NCBI RefSeq assembly: GCF_943736985.1 | Contig: NZ_CALSFS010000012.1 | Span: 1 to 64,000 of the forward strand | Direction: 5' to 3' | From: Clostridium sp. Marseille-Q2269 | GTDB taxonomy: Bacteria; Bacillota; Clostridia; Clostridiales; Clostridiaceae | Length of the DNA stretch: 64,000 nucleotides | Part shown: in pieces, positions 27,941-37,788 of the stretch | Layout: every line of letters begins with the position of its first letter | Position numbering within the stretch: the stretch's first letter is position 1 | The notes under the pieces: model-generated | What the model saw: the letters and a program-made list of their open reading frames with translations, nothing else | Databases searched by the model: none | Told to the model about the DNA's origin: nothing | Program-made: the position numbers and the translations under genes

Positions 27941-28549
27941 ATGAAAGATAAGAAAAAAATAATAGGATCTATAATAATAGTTTTTATTTTAGGAGTTTTT
28001 GTTGTTATAGGATATGTATTATCAAAACCAGAAAAAGCTAGTGTAAATGAAGAAGAAATATTTGTACAAGACGTTAAAACCCCATCAAAAGAAGAGTCTA
28101 AATCTAATAAAGAAATAACTGTTTATGTAAATGGAGAAGTAAAAAAACCAGGAGTGTATAAACTTGACGAAAGCAGTAGAGTGGAAGATCTTATAAAGAT
28201 TTCTGGAGGATATACTAATAATGCAGATACTTATAAATTAAATTTAGCTAAAAAACTTAAAGATGAAGATTATATTTATATAGAAAAAAAGGGTGAAAAT
28301 AATATAAAGGGAAACAAAACAGAAGCTCAAAATAATTCTGAGGCTAGCTCAGACGGAAAAATAGATCTAAATCATGCATCTAAGGAAGAATTAAAAACTA
28401 TACCAGGTATAGGCGATGTAACTGCACAAAAAATATTAGACTATAGAGAAAAAGAAGGGACCTTTAAAAGTTTTGAAGATCTAAAATCTATAGGAAGAAT
28501 TGGGGATAAAACTATAGAAAAAATAAAAGAAAAGGCAGATATAAGGTAA
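27941..28549 (+). CDS. comEA: ComEA-like helix-hairpin-helix DNA-binding protein
   Basis: 202 aa. One N-terminal membrane segment (about residues 6-27) is followed by an SLBB domain (ITVYVNGEVKKPGVYKL). The C-terminal HhH pair (IDLNHASKEELKTIPGIG, FKSFEDLKSIGRIGDKTI) binds double-stranded DNA. In Bacillus ComEA is the surface DNA receptor for transformation. A comEC gene lies about 18 kb downstream. ATG 27941 is 10 nt from GGAG; an earlier in-frame TTG overlaps that site. Confidence 0.9.
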   Translation: MKDKKKIIGSIIIVFILGVFVVIGYVLSKPEKASVNEEEIFVQDVKTPSKEESKSNKEITVYVNGEVKKPGVYKLDESSRVEDLIKISGGYTNNADTYKLNLAKKLKDEDYIYIEKKGENNIKGNKTEAQNNSEASSDGKIDLNHASKEELKTIPGIGDVTAQKILDYREKEGTFKSFEDLKSIGRIGDKTIEKIKEKADIR

Positions 28550-28654
28550 AGCTTTTCATGTTTCTTTTAAATATTTAAAAAATAATATATAATTATTATT
28601 GAATAATTTATTATTTTAATGTAGTTGGGTTTTTATAAAAGAGAGGTGCTTAAA

Positions 28655-29734
28655 ATGTCAAATAATATAAATATCAAAGAGGGAGAAGCTTGCGCTGTAA
28701 GAAATAAAGAAGTAAGACTTACAGAACTTTCAAGAACATCAGGATGAGCGGCTAAGATAGCACCGGGAGTGCTCTCAAAAATACTTTCAAAATTACCTAA
28801 AATGGAAAGTGAAAATTTAATAGTGGGAATAGAGACTGCAGATGATGCAGCAGTGTATAAGATAAATGATGATACAGCTATAATACAAACATTAGACTTT
28901 TTTACACCTATAGTAGATGATCCGTACACATTTGGTCAAATAGCTGCAGCTAACTCCTTAAGTGATGTATATGCCATGGGCGGTAAACCTGTTGTGGCAT
29001 TAAACATAGTCTGTTTCCCATCTTGCTTGCCTATAGAAGTATTAGGAGAAATACTTAAAGGGGGAGCCGATAAGGTTATAGAATCAGGGGCTGTGGTAAT
29101 AGGTGGACATACTGTTGACGATAATGAACCTAAATATGGTTTGTCAGTAACAGGTACTGTACATCCAGATAAAGTTTTGAAAAATTATGGATGCAAAGAA
29201 GGCGAAGTATTGATTACTACAAAGCCTTTAGGCATAGGGATTATAAATACTGCAATAAAAGGAGATATGGCATCTAAAGAAGCAAAAGATGCAGCAGTAA
29301 AATCTATGAGTACCTTAAATAAATATGCAGGAGAAATAATAGCTAAATATAATGTGAGTGCTTGTACAGATATTACTGGATTTGGTTTCTTGGGGCATGC
29401 ATATGAAATGGCTAGTGCATCAAACGTTAGCTTAAAATTTGATCATAAAAAAATATCTTATATAAAGGAAGCTGAAGAGTATGCTGAATTTGGATTAGTA
29501 CCAGCAGGAGCTTATGCTAATAAAGACCATATTGAAGGTAATGTTGAGTTTAAAAATGTTCCTGTATTTATGCAGGATATATTATTTGATCCTCAAACTT
29601 CAGGTGGATTATTAGTTTCTTGTTCAAAAGAAGAGGCAGAGAAAATTATGCTAGAGTTAAATGAATTAGATTTAAAATCTTCTATTGTAGGAGAAGTTAT
29701 AAGTAAAAAAGATAAATATATAATAGTTGAATAA
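28655..29734 (+). CDS. selD: Selenide, water dikinase (selenoprotein; Sec31 by UGA)
   Basis: 359 aa, reading through TGA at 28745-28747 as selenocysteine 31. It makes selenophosphate from selenide and ATP. The segment RTSG-U-AAK-IAPGVL places Sec at the catalytic Cys position of E. coli SelD and Lys34 at its essential Lys. Upstream codons run in frame from ATG 28655 (GAGAGGTG site) through MSNNINIKEGEACAVRN, confirming read-through. A hairpin follows the UGA. Later motifs are LDFFTPIVDDPYTFG, ANSLSDVYAMGG and DPQTSGGLL. Followed by selA and selB. A standard gene caller would start it late, at 28769. Confidence 0.95.
28745..28774 (+). promoter_or_regulatory. Bacterial SECIS hairpin in selD
   Basis: Right after the UGA, AGCAC and GTGCT (28759-28773) form an apical stem with loop CGGGA, about 11 nt past the codon. 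This is the distance expected for a bacterial SECIS read by SelB. Only the apical stem is clear. Confidence 0.65.
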
Positions 29735-29800
29735 ATGTATATCATATTTATAACAATAAGAGTTGAATACATAACATAGTTGAGAAATGGAGAATGGGGT

Positions 29801-31189
29801 ATGGATAAAAAACATTTACTACGAAATTTACCAAAAATAGATGAGTTATTAAAAGAAGATATTATTAATAAGTATTTAGAAAGAAATTCTAGAACTTTAG
29901 TAGTAGATAGCTTAAGACAATCTATAGATTATTATAGAAATGAAATTTTAAAAGATAATATAGAAAGCTTTACAAAAGAAGATGTTCTAAATTGTTTTGT
30001 AGACAATTTAGAAGAAAATAAAAATACTAAATTTAAAAAAGTTATTAATGCTACAGGAGTAGTAATACATACCAATTTAGGAAGATCATTGTTGGCCAAA
30101 GAAGCTATAGATAATGTTGTAAAAGTAGCAGAAAACTATAGTAATTTAGAATATGAATTGAAAACAGGAAAAAGAGGATCACGATATAGTCATGTAGAAG
30201 AATTAATTAAGAAAGTTACAGGTGCTGAGGCTGCTATGGTTGTTAACAATAATGCGGCAGCGGTAATGTTAGCATTAAATACACTTTGTGAGGAAAAAGA
30301 AGCCATAGTATCAAGAGGACAATTAGTAGAAATAGGAGGTTCTTTTAGAGTCCCAGATGTAATGAAATTTAGTAGAGCTCATTTAGTAGAAGTAGGTACT
30401 ACAAATAGAACACATCTATATGATTATGAAAATAATATAAATGAAAATACTGGTGTTTTACTTAAAGTTCATACTTCTAATTTTAAGATACTAGGATTTA
30501 CAGAAGAAGTATCATCAGAGGAAATGGTACAATTAGGTGGAAAATATAAATTACCTGTAATGGAGGATATAGGAAGTGGTACTTTAGTTGATTTTTCTAA
30601 GTATGATTTTACTTATGAGCCAACAGTTCAGAGCAGTATTGATAAAGGTGTAGATGTGGTAACCTTTAGCGGAGATAAAATGTTAGGAGGACCTCAAGCT
30701 GGTATAATAGTAGGTAAAAAGAAGTACATAGATAAAATGAAGAAGAACCAATTAACTAGGGCATTAAGAATAGATAAAATGACTTTAGCAGCTTTAGAGG
30801 GAACTTTAAAATATTATATAGATGAAAAGGAAGCTATAGAAAATATTCCAACATTAAATATGATTTTGAGCTCTAAAGAAATTCATAAGAAAAGAGCCAA
30901 AAGATTAAAAAGAAGACTTGAAAATAATGTTCAAGATTTTAATTTCAAAGTATCAGAAGATTGTTCAATGGTAGGTGGCGGTTCAATGCCAGGAGAGAAA
31001 ATACCTACTTATGTAATAAAAGTAACTAGCCATAAAATAACTGCAGAAAAGATAGAAGAAAAATTAAGATTGAGTAAAAATCCTATAATAGTTAGGGTAA
31101 GCAAAGATGAGGTGATTTTAGACATAAGAACCTTGTTTGAAAGAGATTTTAATATAATAACAGAAGAATTTAAAAAACTATTAAAATAA
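29801..31189 (+). CDS. selA: L-seryl-tRNA(Sec) selenium transferase
   Basis: 462 aa PLP enzyme that converts seryl-tRNA(Sec) to selenocysteinyl-tRNA(Sec) using selenophosphate. The PLP-binding Lys293 is in [13 protein letters not shown]. Other family signatures are [31 protein letters not shown] and [15 protein letters not shown]. The frame is open upstream to 29780, but GGAG 8 nt before ATG 29801 sets the start. selB follows 18 nt later. Confidence 0.97.
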   Translation: MDKKHLLRNLPKIDELLKEDIINKYLERNSRTLVVDSLRQSIDYYRNEILKDNIESFTKEDVLNCFVDNLEENKNTKFKKVINATGVVIHTNLGRSLLAKEAIDNVVKVAENYSNLEYELKTGKRGSRYSHVEELIKKVTGAEAAMVVNNNAAAVMLALNTLCEEKEAIVSRGQLVEIGGSFRVPDVMKFSRAHLVEVGTTNRTHLYDYENNINENTGVLLKVHTSNFKILGFTEEVSSEEMVQLGGKYKLPVMEDIGSGTLVDFSKYDFTYEPTVQSSIDKGVDVVTFSGDKMLGGPQAGIIVGKKKYIDKMKKNQLTRALRIDKMTLAALEGTLKYYIDEKEAIENIPTLNMILSSKEIHKKRAKRLKRRLENNVQDFNFKVSEDCSMVGGGSMPGEKIPTYVIKVTSHKITAEKIEEKLRLSKNPIIVRVSKDEVILDIRTLFERDFNIITEEFKKLLK

Positions 31190-31207
31190 TTGAAAATGGT
31201 GATGTGT

Positions 31208-33115
31208 ATGAAGAATATAATAATAGGAACAGCTGGACATATAGATCATGGGAAAACTACTTTAATAAAAGCATTAACAGGAAGGGAAACTGATACTCTT
31301 AGAGAAGAAAAAGATAGAGGTATATCTATAAATTTGGGATTTGCATTTTTCGATCTACCTTCAGGTAAAAGAGCAGGAATTGTAGACGTACCAGGGCATG
31401 AAAAATTTATTAAGAATATGCTAGCAGGAGTTAGTGGTATAGATGTGGTTCTTATGGTCATTGCAGCAGATGAAGGAATTATGCCACAAACTAAAGAACA
31501 TTTAGAAATATTACAACTACTTAATGTTAATAAAGGAATAATCGTTTTAACTAAAACAGACATGGTAGATCCAGAATGGGTAGATATGGTTAAAGAAGAT
31601 GTAAGAGAAGAATTAAAAGATACTTTCTTAAAAAATGCATATATATATGCTGTATCTTCAAAAACTAAAGAAGGAATAGATAAATTAATAAAAGCAATAG
31701 ATGATATAACAGAACATATAGAAACAAAAGATGTACAGGGACATTTTAGATTACCCATAGATAGAGCATTTTCTATAATAGGATTTGGAACTGTAGTAAC
31801 GGGAACAGTAATTAGTGGTTCCATAAAAGAAGGACAAACTGTTCAAATTTATCCTTCAAAAATTGTTACAAAAGTTAGAGGAATTCAAGTTCATGAAAAA
31901 CCAACTAAAGTAGCAGAAGCAGGACAGAGATGTGCAATAAATTTATCTAATATTAAAAAGAAAGAAGTAGATAGAGGAGATGTAGTATCTATAGAGAATC
32001 TTATGGAGCCATCTATGATGATAGATTGTAAGCTATATTATTTAAAAAGTGCATCAAAACCGCTGGAGAATAGACAAAGAGTTAGATTATACCATGGAAC
32101 TAGTGAAATAATATGTAGAGTTGTTATATTAGATAAAGAATGCTTAAATCCAGGAGAAGAAGGTTATGTTCAATTAAGACTGGAAAAACCTATAACATGT
32201 CAAAGAAAGGATAGATATGTTATAAGATCCTACTCACCTATGGTAACTATAGCGGGAGGAGCTATAATAGAGCCATTACCTAAAAAATCTAAAAGATTTA
32301 ATGAAAAATATATAGAGGAATTAAAATTAAAAGAAAGTGGAGATACATCTAATATAATAGAAAAAGTTATAGAAAAATTAAGCACTAAATTCCCAAATCA
32401 AGATGAAATATTAAAAGCATTAGGAAAAAATGAAGAAAATATATCAGATGAAATAAAAGAATTAATAAATTCACAAAAGATAGTATCTTTTAGTAATGGA
32501 GACAAAACAGTATACACTCATATAAGTTATATAGATAAAAAAGTAAAAGAGATGACAAATATATTAAAAGAATTCCATAAGAATAATCCTTTAAAGTGGG
32601 GAGTTTCTAAGGAAGAATTAAGAATAAGAGCTTTAGGTAAGGAAATAAAGCAAAAGACTTATGATAAACTTTTAGAACTTTTAGAAAGCAAAGAATTAAT
32701 AAAACTTCATGGGAAGTATATTTCAGATTACAATTTTAAAGTTGATTACACAAGCGATCAAAAACTTATTTATAATAGAATAATAGATAGTTATGAAAAA
32801 GGCAAATATATGCCACCTAAATTTGAAGAACTTATTTCTAAAGAACAAGATGAGACTGAATTTAGAAGGGTTTATGAGGCCATATTGGAAGAAGGAACTT
32901 TATTTAAAGTAAATGAAGATTGTATAATTTTAACATCAGATTATAATGAAGCAAAAGAAAAAGTAAAGAAATATATAGAGAATAATAGCAAAATAACAGT
33001 AGCTGAATTTAGAGATATGATGGATACTAGTAGAAAGTATTCTTTGGCTATACTAGAACATTTTGATGGAATAAAATTCACTAAGAGAAACGGTGATGAA
33101 AGAGTGTTATACTAA
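31208..33115 (+). CDS. selB: Selenocysteine-specific elongation factor SelB
   Basis: 635 aa. The EF-Tu-like GTPase part has G1 [10 protein letters not shown]3 DVPGHEKF and G4 TKTD, followed by beta-barrel domains. The C-terminal half contains repeated winged-helix domains that bind the SECIS hairpin. It brings Sec-tRNA to UGA codons such as the one in selD. An earlier in-frame TTG at 31190 is less likely. GGTGATG lies just before ATG 31208, which gives the usual [11 protein letters not shown] start. Confidence 0.96.
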   Translation: MKNIIIGTAGHIDHGKTTLIKALTGRETDTLREEKDRGISINLGFAFFDLPSGKRAGIVDVPGHEKFIKNMLAGVSGIDVVLMVIAADEGIMPQTKEHLEILQLLNVNKGIIVLTKTDMVDPEWVDMVKEDVREELKDTFLKNAYIYAVSSKTKEGIDKLIKAIDDITEHIETKDVQGHFRLPIDRAFSIIGFGTVVTGTVISGSIKEGQTVQIYPSKIVTKVRGIQVHEKPTKVAEAGQRCAINLSNIKKKEVDRGDVVSIENLMEPSMMIDCKLYYLKSASKPLENRQRVRLYHGTSEIICRVVILDKECLNPGEEGYVQLRLEKPITCQRKDRYVIRSYSPMVTIAGGAIIEPLPKKSKRFNEKYIEELKLKESGDTSNIIEKVIEKLSTKFPNQDEILKALGKNEENISDEIKELINSQKIVSFSNGDKTVYTHISYIDKKVKEMTNILKEFHKNNPLKWGVSKEELRIRALGKEIKQKTYDKLLELLESKELIKLHGKYISDYNFKVDYTSDQKLIYNRIIDSYEKGKYMPPKFEELISKEQDETEFRRVYEAILEEGTLFKVNEDCIILTSDYNEAKEKVKKYIENNSKITVAEFRDMMDTSRKYSLAILEHFDGIKFTKRNGDERVLY

Positions 33116-33151
33116 TAATTTACCAGCTAAGAAATTTTAAAGATTAAAAAT

Positions 33152-33247
33152 TAAAACAAGAAATACTTTTAGTAAATAGGTATGTAAATAAATAAACTGT
33201 TTTAATTATTTATGTATCTATATCGTCTAAAAGAATTTCTTGTTTTA
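33152..33247 (+). terminator. Long imperfect palindrome after selB, probable operon terminator
   Basis: TAAAACAAGAAATACTTTTAG on the left is mirrored by CTAAAAGAATTTCTTGTTTTA on the right, with further partial pairing inside, giving a 96-nt foldback. It ends close to the selDAB stop and is followed by TATATTTTT. The rest of 33116-33470 is AT-rich and gene-free. Confidence 0.6.
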
Positions 33248-33470
33248 GTATATATTTTTAAAAGATTAGATCAGGATTTTTACATAATGTATCTGTTTTT
33301 ATAATTACATATGCTTTTTAGTATAAGGGTGGTAAAATTACTTTAAGTGGTGAATTTTCTTATATTTATAGAAAAGATTACATTATTTTTATATATTATT
33401 TGATGATAACAAAAAAATATTTAAAATAATTTATAATAAGTAGAAGAATGGGGAATTTTAATTATATGTG

Positions 33471-33499
33471 TTGACTTTGGTAAAAAGTTTATATATAAT
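33471..33499 (+). promoter_or_regulatory. Promoter of the tRNA-Sec gene
   Basis: TTGACT (33471) and TATAAT (33494) are separated by 17 nt. This is a near-consensus vegetative promoter ending 21 nt before the tRNA. Confidence 0.85.
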
Positions 33500-33520
33500 A
33501 GAAATCGGTCTTTATAACAT

Positions 33521-33617
33521 GGGAGTAGATAGGTGCTGGTGTGCCTGCCGGTCTTCAAAACCGAGTTGTCGTGCTAAGACCACGATGGGTGGGTTCGATT
33601 CCCACATATTCCCGCCA
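33521..33617 (+). tRNA. selC: tRNA-Sec (anticodon TCA)
   Basis: 97 nt with encoded CCA. The acceptor GGGAGTA pairs with TATTCCC, then discriminator G and CCA. The anticodon TCA (33555-33557) sits in the loop of CCGGTCTTCAAAACCG. A long variable arm and a TTCGATT T-loop with an extended T stem are typical of selenocysteine tRNA. It follows selD-selA-selB, completing the pathway. The 3' end is the integration site of the island downstream. Confidence 0.96.
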
Positions 33618-33618
33618 A
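33587..33618 (+). repeat. Left attachment repeat (attL) in the selC 3' end
   Basis: The last 31 bases of the tRNA plus one more base form a 32-nt sequence beginning GGGTGGGTTCGATTCCCACA. It recurs at 42241-42272 with one mismatch (C to T). A duplicated tRNA 3' end is the classical product of tyrosine-integrase insertion. Confidence 0.85.
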
Positions 33619-33628
33619 ATTTTAAAAT

Positions 33629-33675
33629 AAACCTCTAAGTAAGTAATATCAGTGGGTATACAGCTTAGAGGTTTT
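33629..33675 (+). terminator. Hairpin just after selC, supplied by the island
   Basis: AAACCTCTAAG pairs with CTTAGAGGTTT, followed by T. It lies 11 nt after the tRNA and probably now terminates its transcript. The likely original terminator was displaced to 42281. Confidence 0.7.
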
Positions 33676-33759
33676 ACTGTTTCCTTAAAAATAACTTAAA
33701 AGTTGTGTAGTAGTTGTGCAGTAGAAATTTAAAATAATTTATTTAGCTTATCAATAGCC

Positions 33760-34003
33760 TTATTTTTTTTCCTCTGGCATAACATGAGTATATATATTCA
33801 TAGTGGTTTTAATATCACTATGGCCCATTAATGTTTGAACTGTTTTTATAGGCACTCCAAGTTCAAATAATCTAGTGGCATATGTATGCCTTAAAGTATG
33901 AAATTTTTTATATGGTATTTTAGCATCTTTTAATATTTTGGTATATCGTTTAACTAAGTATCTAGTATCTAAATAATGACCAATTGGTCTTATGTCAATA
34001 TCT
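33760..34003 (-). pseudogene. Tyrosine integrase, C-terminal fragment
   Basis: About 80 residues remain, including the catalytic-domain motif [25 protein letters not shown], and the nucleophile Tyr in MNIYTHV. The catalytic Arg of box II, the His and the Tyr are present, but the N-terminal two thirds are missing. The fragment joins IS3 sequence at about 34004 (TGGACAC), so the gene was cut by an IS3-family insertion. It lies next to attL, as expected for the island's own integrase. Confidence 0.85.
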
Positions 34004-34472
34004 TGGACACAAAAAGTCAAACTTTTTTTATGCTACACTTCTAGCTAATAATTCACATTGATCTGTGGTCATGCAATTAATAGAAGAGTGTAGCCTTTTT
34101 CTGTTATACCATCCTTCAATATATTTAAAAATAGCTCTATTAGCTTCTTGGAAGGTACGATATGCATTTCTGTATATTTCTTCTTTTTTTATAGATGAAT
34201 GGAAAGATTCTATACAAGCATTGTCATAGGGACAACCTTTTTTACTAAATGATTCTGTAATATTAAACTTTTTACATAGCTCCTTTAAATCATTACTAGT
34301 GTATTGAGATCCTAAATCGCTATGGAATATTAGTTGCTTATTTTTATGAGGAGATTGGCTGAAATAAGCATTTTTCAAGGCTTTAACAACTAAATCATTA
34401 GTCATTCTTTTACCGAAAGCGTAGCCAATTATTTTTTTAGAATGTAAGTCAAGAACTGAAGCTAAATAGCAC
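34004..34472 (-). pseudogene. IS3-family transposase OrfB, C-terminal fragment
   Basis: The reading frame retains YLASVLDLHSKKIIGYA (a catalytic Asp), FHSDLGSQYTSNDL, and ACIESFHSSIKKEE with the catalytic Glu, ending at a TAA near 34028. OrfA and the N-terminal half of OrfB are absent. The 3' end of the element, TGGACACAAAAAGTC, lies at 34004 and interrupts the integrase. The other side ends against the terminator of the first non-coding cassette. Confidence 0.85.
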
Positions 34473-34752
34473 CAAAAAAAGATAGCTCCACTTAAGGAAC
34501 TACCTTTTTGTTTGGAAAGTATAAATTATAGTATCAATGATTGTATTTTAATTATGTTCAACTTAAAAATTATTTATTCAAGTATTTTAAGAGAAATATT
34601 TTTATTCTTGCAGAATGCTAACAGTATTAATATCATCTTACAATTTTCTTAGCCAATAAGGGAAGGGACTCAAAACGAGCCCCATTCACATGGAATTTGC
34701 TATGATATATATTATGCATAGCAGTGTAGTGTTTTGGGTTATTTTTATTATA
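34473..34752 (-). ncRNA. Candidate non-coding cassette, long type, copy 1
   Basis: Read on the minus strand, a -10-like TATAAT (plus-strand ATTATA, 34747-34752) stands in GGGTATAATAAA. The transcribed part contains AAATTCCATG, then GGGGCTC-GTTTT-GAGTCCC as a hairpin, and CTTCCCTTATT. It ends in a stem GGTAGTTCC/GGAGCTATC with a T7 tract at 34473. The same order and sequences recur in copies 2 and 3. G-U pairs in the stems of this copy favour the minus strand. No protein is encoded. Expression is inferred, not seen. Confidence 0.5.
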
Positions 34753-34930
34753 CCCAAAAATAAAAATTTTAACTATATAAAATTATTATTTAAGAAGGAA
34801 TGTTATTTATAATTATCTATTAACATAAGTTAAATATAAAATTAAATACAGAAAAAGGAATTTATTTAGAAGAATAGAATACTAAATATAAGCACCTTTC
34901 TAAACATTTTAAAAGTCCCTTTTCAAATAT

Positions 34931-35013
34931 AGAAAAGAAGTCCTATATTTATTTTAAGGACTTCTTTTTATGTGTAATTTTTAATTGTGTGCCTAAATCT
35001 ATTTTTTATTATA
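34931..35013 (-). ncRNA. Candidate non-coding cassette, short type, copy A
   Basis: The minus strand has TATAAT (plus 35008-35013), then AAAAAATAGATTTAGGCAC and about 70 nt ending in the stem AAAAGAAGTCCT/AGGACTTCTTTT (34933-34969). Three other short cassettes near 41.2-41.6 kb share the first 20 nt and the terminator type. Confidence 0.45.
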
Positions 35014-35062
35014 TCCAATATTGAACATAAGAATTAATAATATTATTATAGTATATTTTAGG

Positions 35063-35315
35063 AAAAAAGAGTCCTATTCAATAGAACTCTTCTTTTTTGG
35101 AAAATATAAATGTTTAGTTTATAGTAACTAATGATATATTAATTATGTCACATTTAAGAATTGTTTATTCAAGTATTGGAGAATTTATAGAAGTCTAAAA
35201 GTATAAATATTATTGTATCAACTTACTTATTAGGGGAAGGAGCTCGTTGGTGTGAGCCCCTCTACATGGAATTTTCTATACATACCAATGTATAAATTAA
35301 ATCATCTTTATTATA
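35063..35315 (-). ncRNA. Candidate non-coding cassette, long type, copy 2
   Basis: The minus strand has TATAAT (plus 35310-35315) in GGTTATAATAAAG. It then reads AGAAAATTCCATGTAGA and GGGGCTC-(8 nt)-GAGCTCC, and ends in the stem AAGAGTTCTATT/AATAGGACTCTT with a T-run at 35063. The hairpin stem differs in sequence from copies 1 and 3 but keeps pairing, with a G-U pair only on the minus strand. Confidence 0.5.
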
Positions 35316-35342
35316 ACCAACTATGATGATTTTAATTATATA

Positions 35343-36806
35343 ACTTTAGTTATGCAAAATAAAAATCTAAATTGGTAAAACTACCAAAAAATAAATATGG
35401 CATACTTTCTCTCACCGTGTTATATAAAAGTTACCCTAAAAATACACACACGGGAGGTAAGAAGTATGCCAAGTACTAATATTGTATCCATTAATAATGA
35501 ACTTTACAATTACTTAAATGATGTAAATTATGGAATGTCTAAGCCTCAATTTAATCATTTAACCAATATTGCCAATGGATTAATTAATTTACCTGGCACT
35601 AAAACTTTATCTGAAATTGCTAAAAATGTGTTGTCATCAAAAGATAAAAGTTGTATTTATAGATTTTTAAGCCATTCTAAATAGGACGATAGTCTTCTGA
35701 ACAACAATAGAATTAGCTATTTAAACTTTTTCCTTGAGCATAATATTAAACCTAAATCCGTAGGGTTTTTGATTATAGATGATACTGTAAATCCCAAGAA
35801 ATCAGCAAAGAAAATGCAAGGATTATCTTATAATTACTCTCATACAGAAGACAAAAATATTTGGTCACATTGTGTGGTTACTTCAAATTTTGTTGTAAAT
35901 GATAAATCTATTCCTTTACAATATAAACCTTACTATAAAAAGGAATTTTGCAAAGATTTAAATAAAAATTTTAAATCTAAGATTGATATTGCAAAAAATT
36001 TTATAACTTCTTTTAAAACTCCATCTAATTGTGAAAAAATGTATTGTCTTATGGATTCATGGTATACAAATAATAATTTAATAGAAGCATCTTTAGCAAA
36101 GGGCTACCACCTAATAGGAGCAATTAAATCTAACAGAAAAATATCTCCATTAGGAATTTCAATGCAGTTATCAAAATTTGAAAAATTCCTTAGTCCTAAC
36201 ACCTTAGACCTTGTTACAGTTGAAGGTAAGGACTATAGAGTATATACCTATGAAGGTAATGTTTCTAAATTCCCTTATGCTAAAATACTTATTTGCTATG
36301 AAGTCACCGATGATGGATTCAAGAACCCAGTATATTTGCTGTCTACCGACATCTTATTAAATGCAGAAACTATAATTAAATATTATTTCCACAGATGGAC
36401 TATAGAAACTTCATATAAATATTTAAAAAGCAATTTAGCTTTTGATAAATATAGAATGCGTAGCATTTTGTCTATAGAACGATATTTTCTTATAGTATTA
36501 TTAATCTATAATTTTTTAGAATTATTTAGAGTTAGTTCCAACCACGGAGATTTTAAGACTATAGGTGAAACTCAGAAATATCTAAACAGCCTGACGGCAA
36601 AAGCACTTGTGTGCTTTATATATGAAAAATCAAAACAGAATATTGAACTAAAAGATATTTTATCTGAGCTAAAAATCCCTTAGAGTTTTTAAAAATTTAT
36701 TATATAAAATTGAGCAAGTGTTTTCATATTATATGGATAATATATCATAATAAGTATAATATAATCTCAATAGGTAATTTAGCTTTTGAAATTGCCTAAC
36801 TAAAGT
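35343..36806 (+). mobile_element. IS701/IS4-like insertion sequence, defective
   Basis: Candidate terminal inverted repeats are 31 nt with 26 matches: ACTTTAGTTATGCAA at 35343 and the reverse complement of 36776-36806, ACTTTAGTTAGGCAA. The 1.46-kb length fits the family. The transposase inside carries a nonsense codon. A target duplication was not clear. Confidence 0.65.
35466..36683 (+). pseudogene. IS701/IS4-type DDE transposase with in-frame amber codon
   Basis: The frame starts at ATG 35466 after GGGAGGTAAGAAG and runs to 36683, but TAG at 35682-35684 interrupts it after FLSHSK. The next residues, DDSLLNNN, stay in the same frame, so a single change (perhaps TGG to TAG) explains it. Seen downstream are FLIIDDTVNPKKSAK (catalytic Asp), CLMDSWYTNNNLIEA (Asp) and YYFHRWTIETSYKYLK (Glu). 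Without suppression no full transposase is made. Confidence 0.85.
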
Positions 36807-37043
36807 AAATAAGTTTTTTGAAATTTGGATAATAGCATAATCTATTAAATCTTTTAAATAATCTATGTTTTTTTATAGAAGTGATTTTATATGACTATTA
36901 GCAATCATATTATAGTATATTCAGTATACATATTGTATAGCTATATTGAGATATTTTTTTATGGATAAATTTAACACGACTATTATTAAGATAAAATCAA
37001 ATAATATAATTATGCAAAAATTATATTAAATGGAGGTAATAAT

Positions 37044-37262
37044 ATGAGAAAACTTTCAGAAGTAGAAGTATTATCTTTAACATCATTACTAAAAATGGAA
37101 CAAGATGGATTAATTGTACAAAAAGCAATTAATACATTAATAACAGATGATAACTTAAGAAGACAAGGGGAAGCTAGTGCATTAGCATCAGAGGGTAGAA
37201 TAAAAGGATTGCAACAATTTATTAATGAAAATGAAATAATAACTCCAAGGGAGGTACAATAA
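37044..37262 (+). CDS. Small coat-associated-type protein (hypothetical)
   Basis: 72 aa, helical and acidic (LTSLLKMEQDGLIVQKAIN). It lies 1 nt before a CotF-like gene and resembles the short partner proteins that precede CotF-like genes in clostridia. A GGAGG site lies 7 nt before the ATG. The 36684-37043 gap before it holds the right end of the IS element and then AT-rich sequence in which I could not assign a sporulation promoter. A spore-coat role is inferred from the neighbours. Confidence 0.7.
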   Translation: MRKLSEVEVLSLTSLLKMEQDGLIVQKAINTLITDDNLRRQGEASALASEGRIKGLQQFINENEIITPREVQ

Positions 37263-37263
37263 A

Positions 37264-37569
37264 ATGGCAAAGATAATTGAAAACATGATTAAAAATAATA
37301 TTAATGTTAATGATGAAGTTATATCTTTAAATATGCTTTCTGCGGGAAAAGCTGCAGCTGATGCATATCTTAATGCCACATTAACAAGTAGTACTCCAGA
37401 ATTAAGATCCATATACTCTGCCAGTTTAAATCAAATAGTTGGAGGTCATAGTTCTCTTACAGAATTAGCTGTAAATGAAGGTTGGGCTAAACCTTATGAT
37501 TCATCTAAACAGCAATTAAGTGATACTTATAATGAATCAAGAAATGTAATTAATAAAATTGAACAATAG
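37264..37569 (+). CDS. Spore coat protein, CotF family
   Basis: 101 aa. The sequence fits the Coat_F domain: NDEVISLNMLSAGKAAADAY, then an SSTPELRSIYSASLNQIVGG stretch and KPYDSSKQQLSDTY. CotF-type proteins are small helical spore coat components, distantly ferritin-like. The start overlaps the end of the GGGAGG region of the previous gene, with a 1-nt gap, so the two are one operon. A terminator lies 120 nt downstream. Confidence 0.82.
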   Translation: MAKIIENMIKNNINVNDEVISLNMLSAGKAAADAYLNATLTSSTPELRSIYSASLNQIVGGHSSLTELAVNEGWAKPYDSSKQQLSDTYNESRNVINKIEQ

Positions 37570-37690
37570 TATAAATAAAAGCTTATTGAAAATTTAAAAA
37601 TATGTTACTTTTTATAAAATTTGAAGGTAAATTAGATTGAATAGACCCTTTCTTTCAATATTTTATTATTAAAGTAAAAATAAAAATATA

Positions 37691-37720
37691 AAAAAACATC
37701 TAAAAGATTAGATGTTTTTT
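37691..37720 (+). terminator. Rho-independent terminator after the CotF-like pair
   Basis: AAAAAACATCTAA pairs with TTAGATGTTTTTT around a 4-nt loop. The right arm supplies the T-run. Confidence 0.9.
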
Positions 37721-37788
37721 ATATTTGGAATAATTAGTACAATGATAGGAAATTATAACATGGAATATAAAATATGGAGGTGTTAATT

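Noticed and set aside
31246-31824. 192-residue reverse-strand frame inside selB
   Set aside because: It lies fully antisense to a highly conserved coding region, has no ribosome-binding site, and has a low-complexity Ser/Ile/Thr composition typical of shadow frames.
34600-35315. Known riboswitch class (c-di-GMP, SAM, purine, lysine) in the long cassettes
   Set aside because: None of the core motifs I know for these classes is visible, and no gene lies directly downstream on the minus strand. A covariance search would settle it.
37044-37262. Phage structural gene
   Set aside because: No other phage genes are present in the island, and the pairing with a CotF-like gene fits spore coat genes better.
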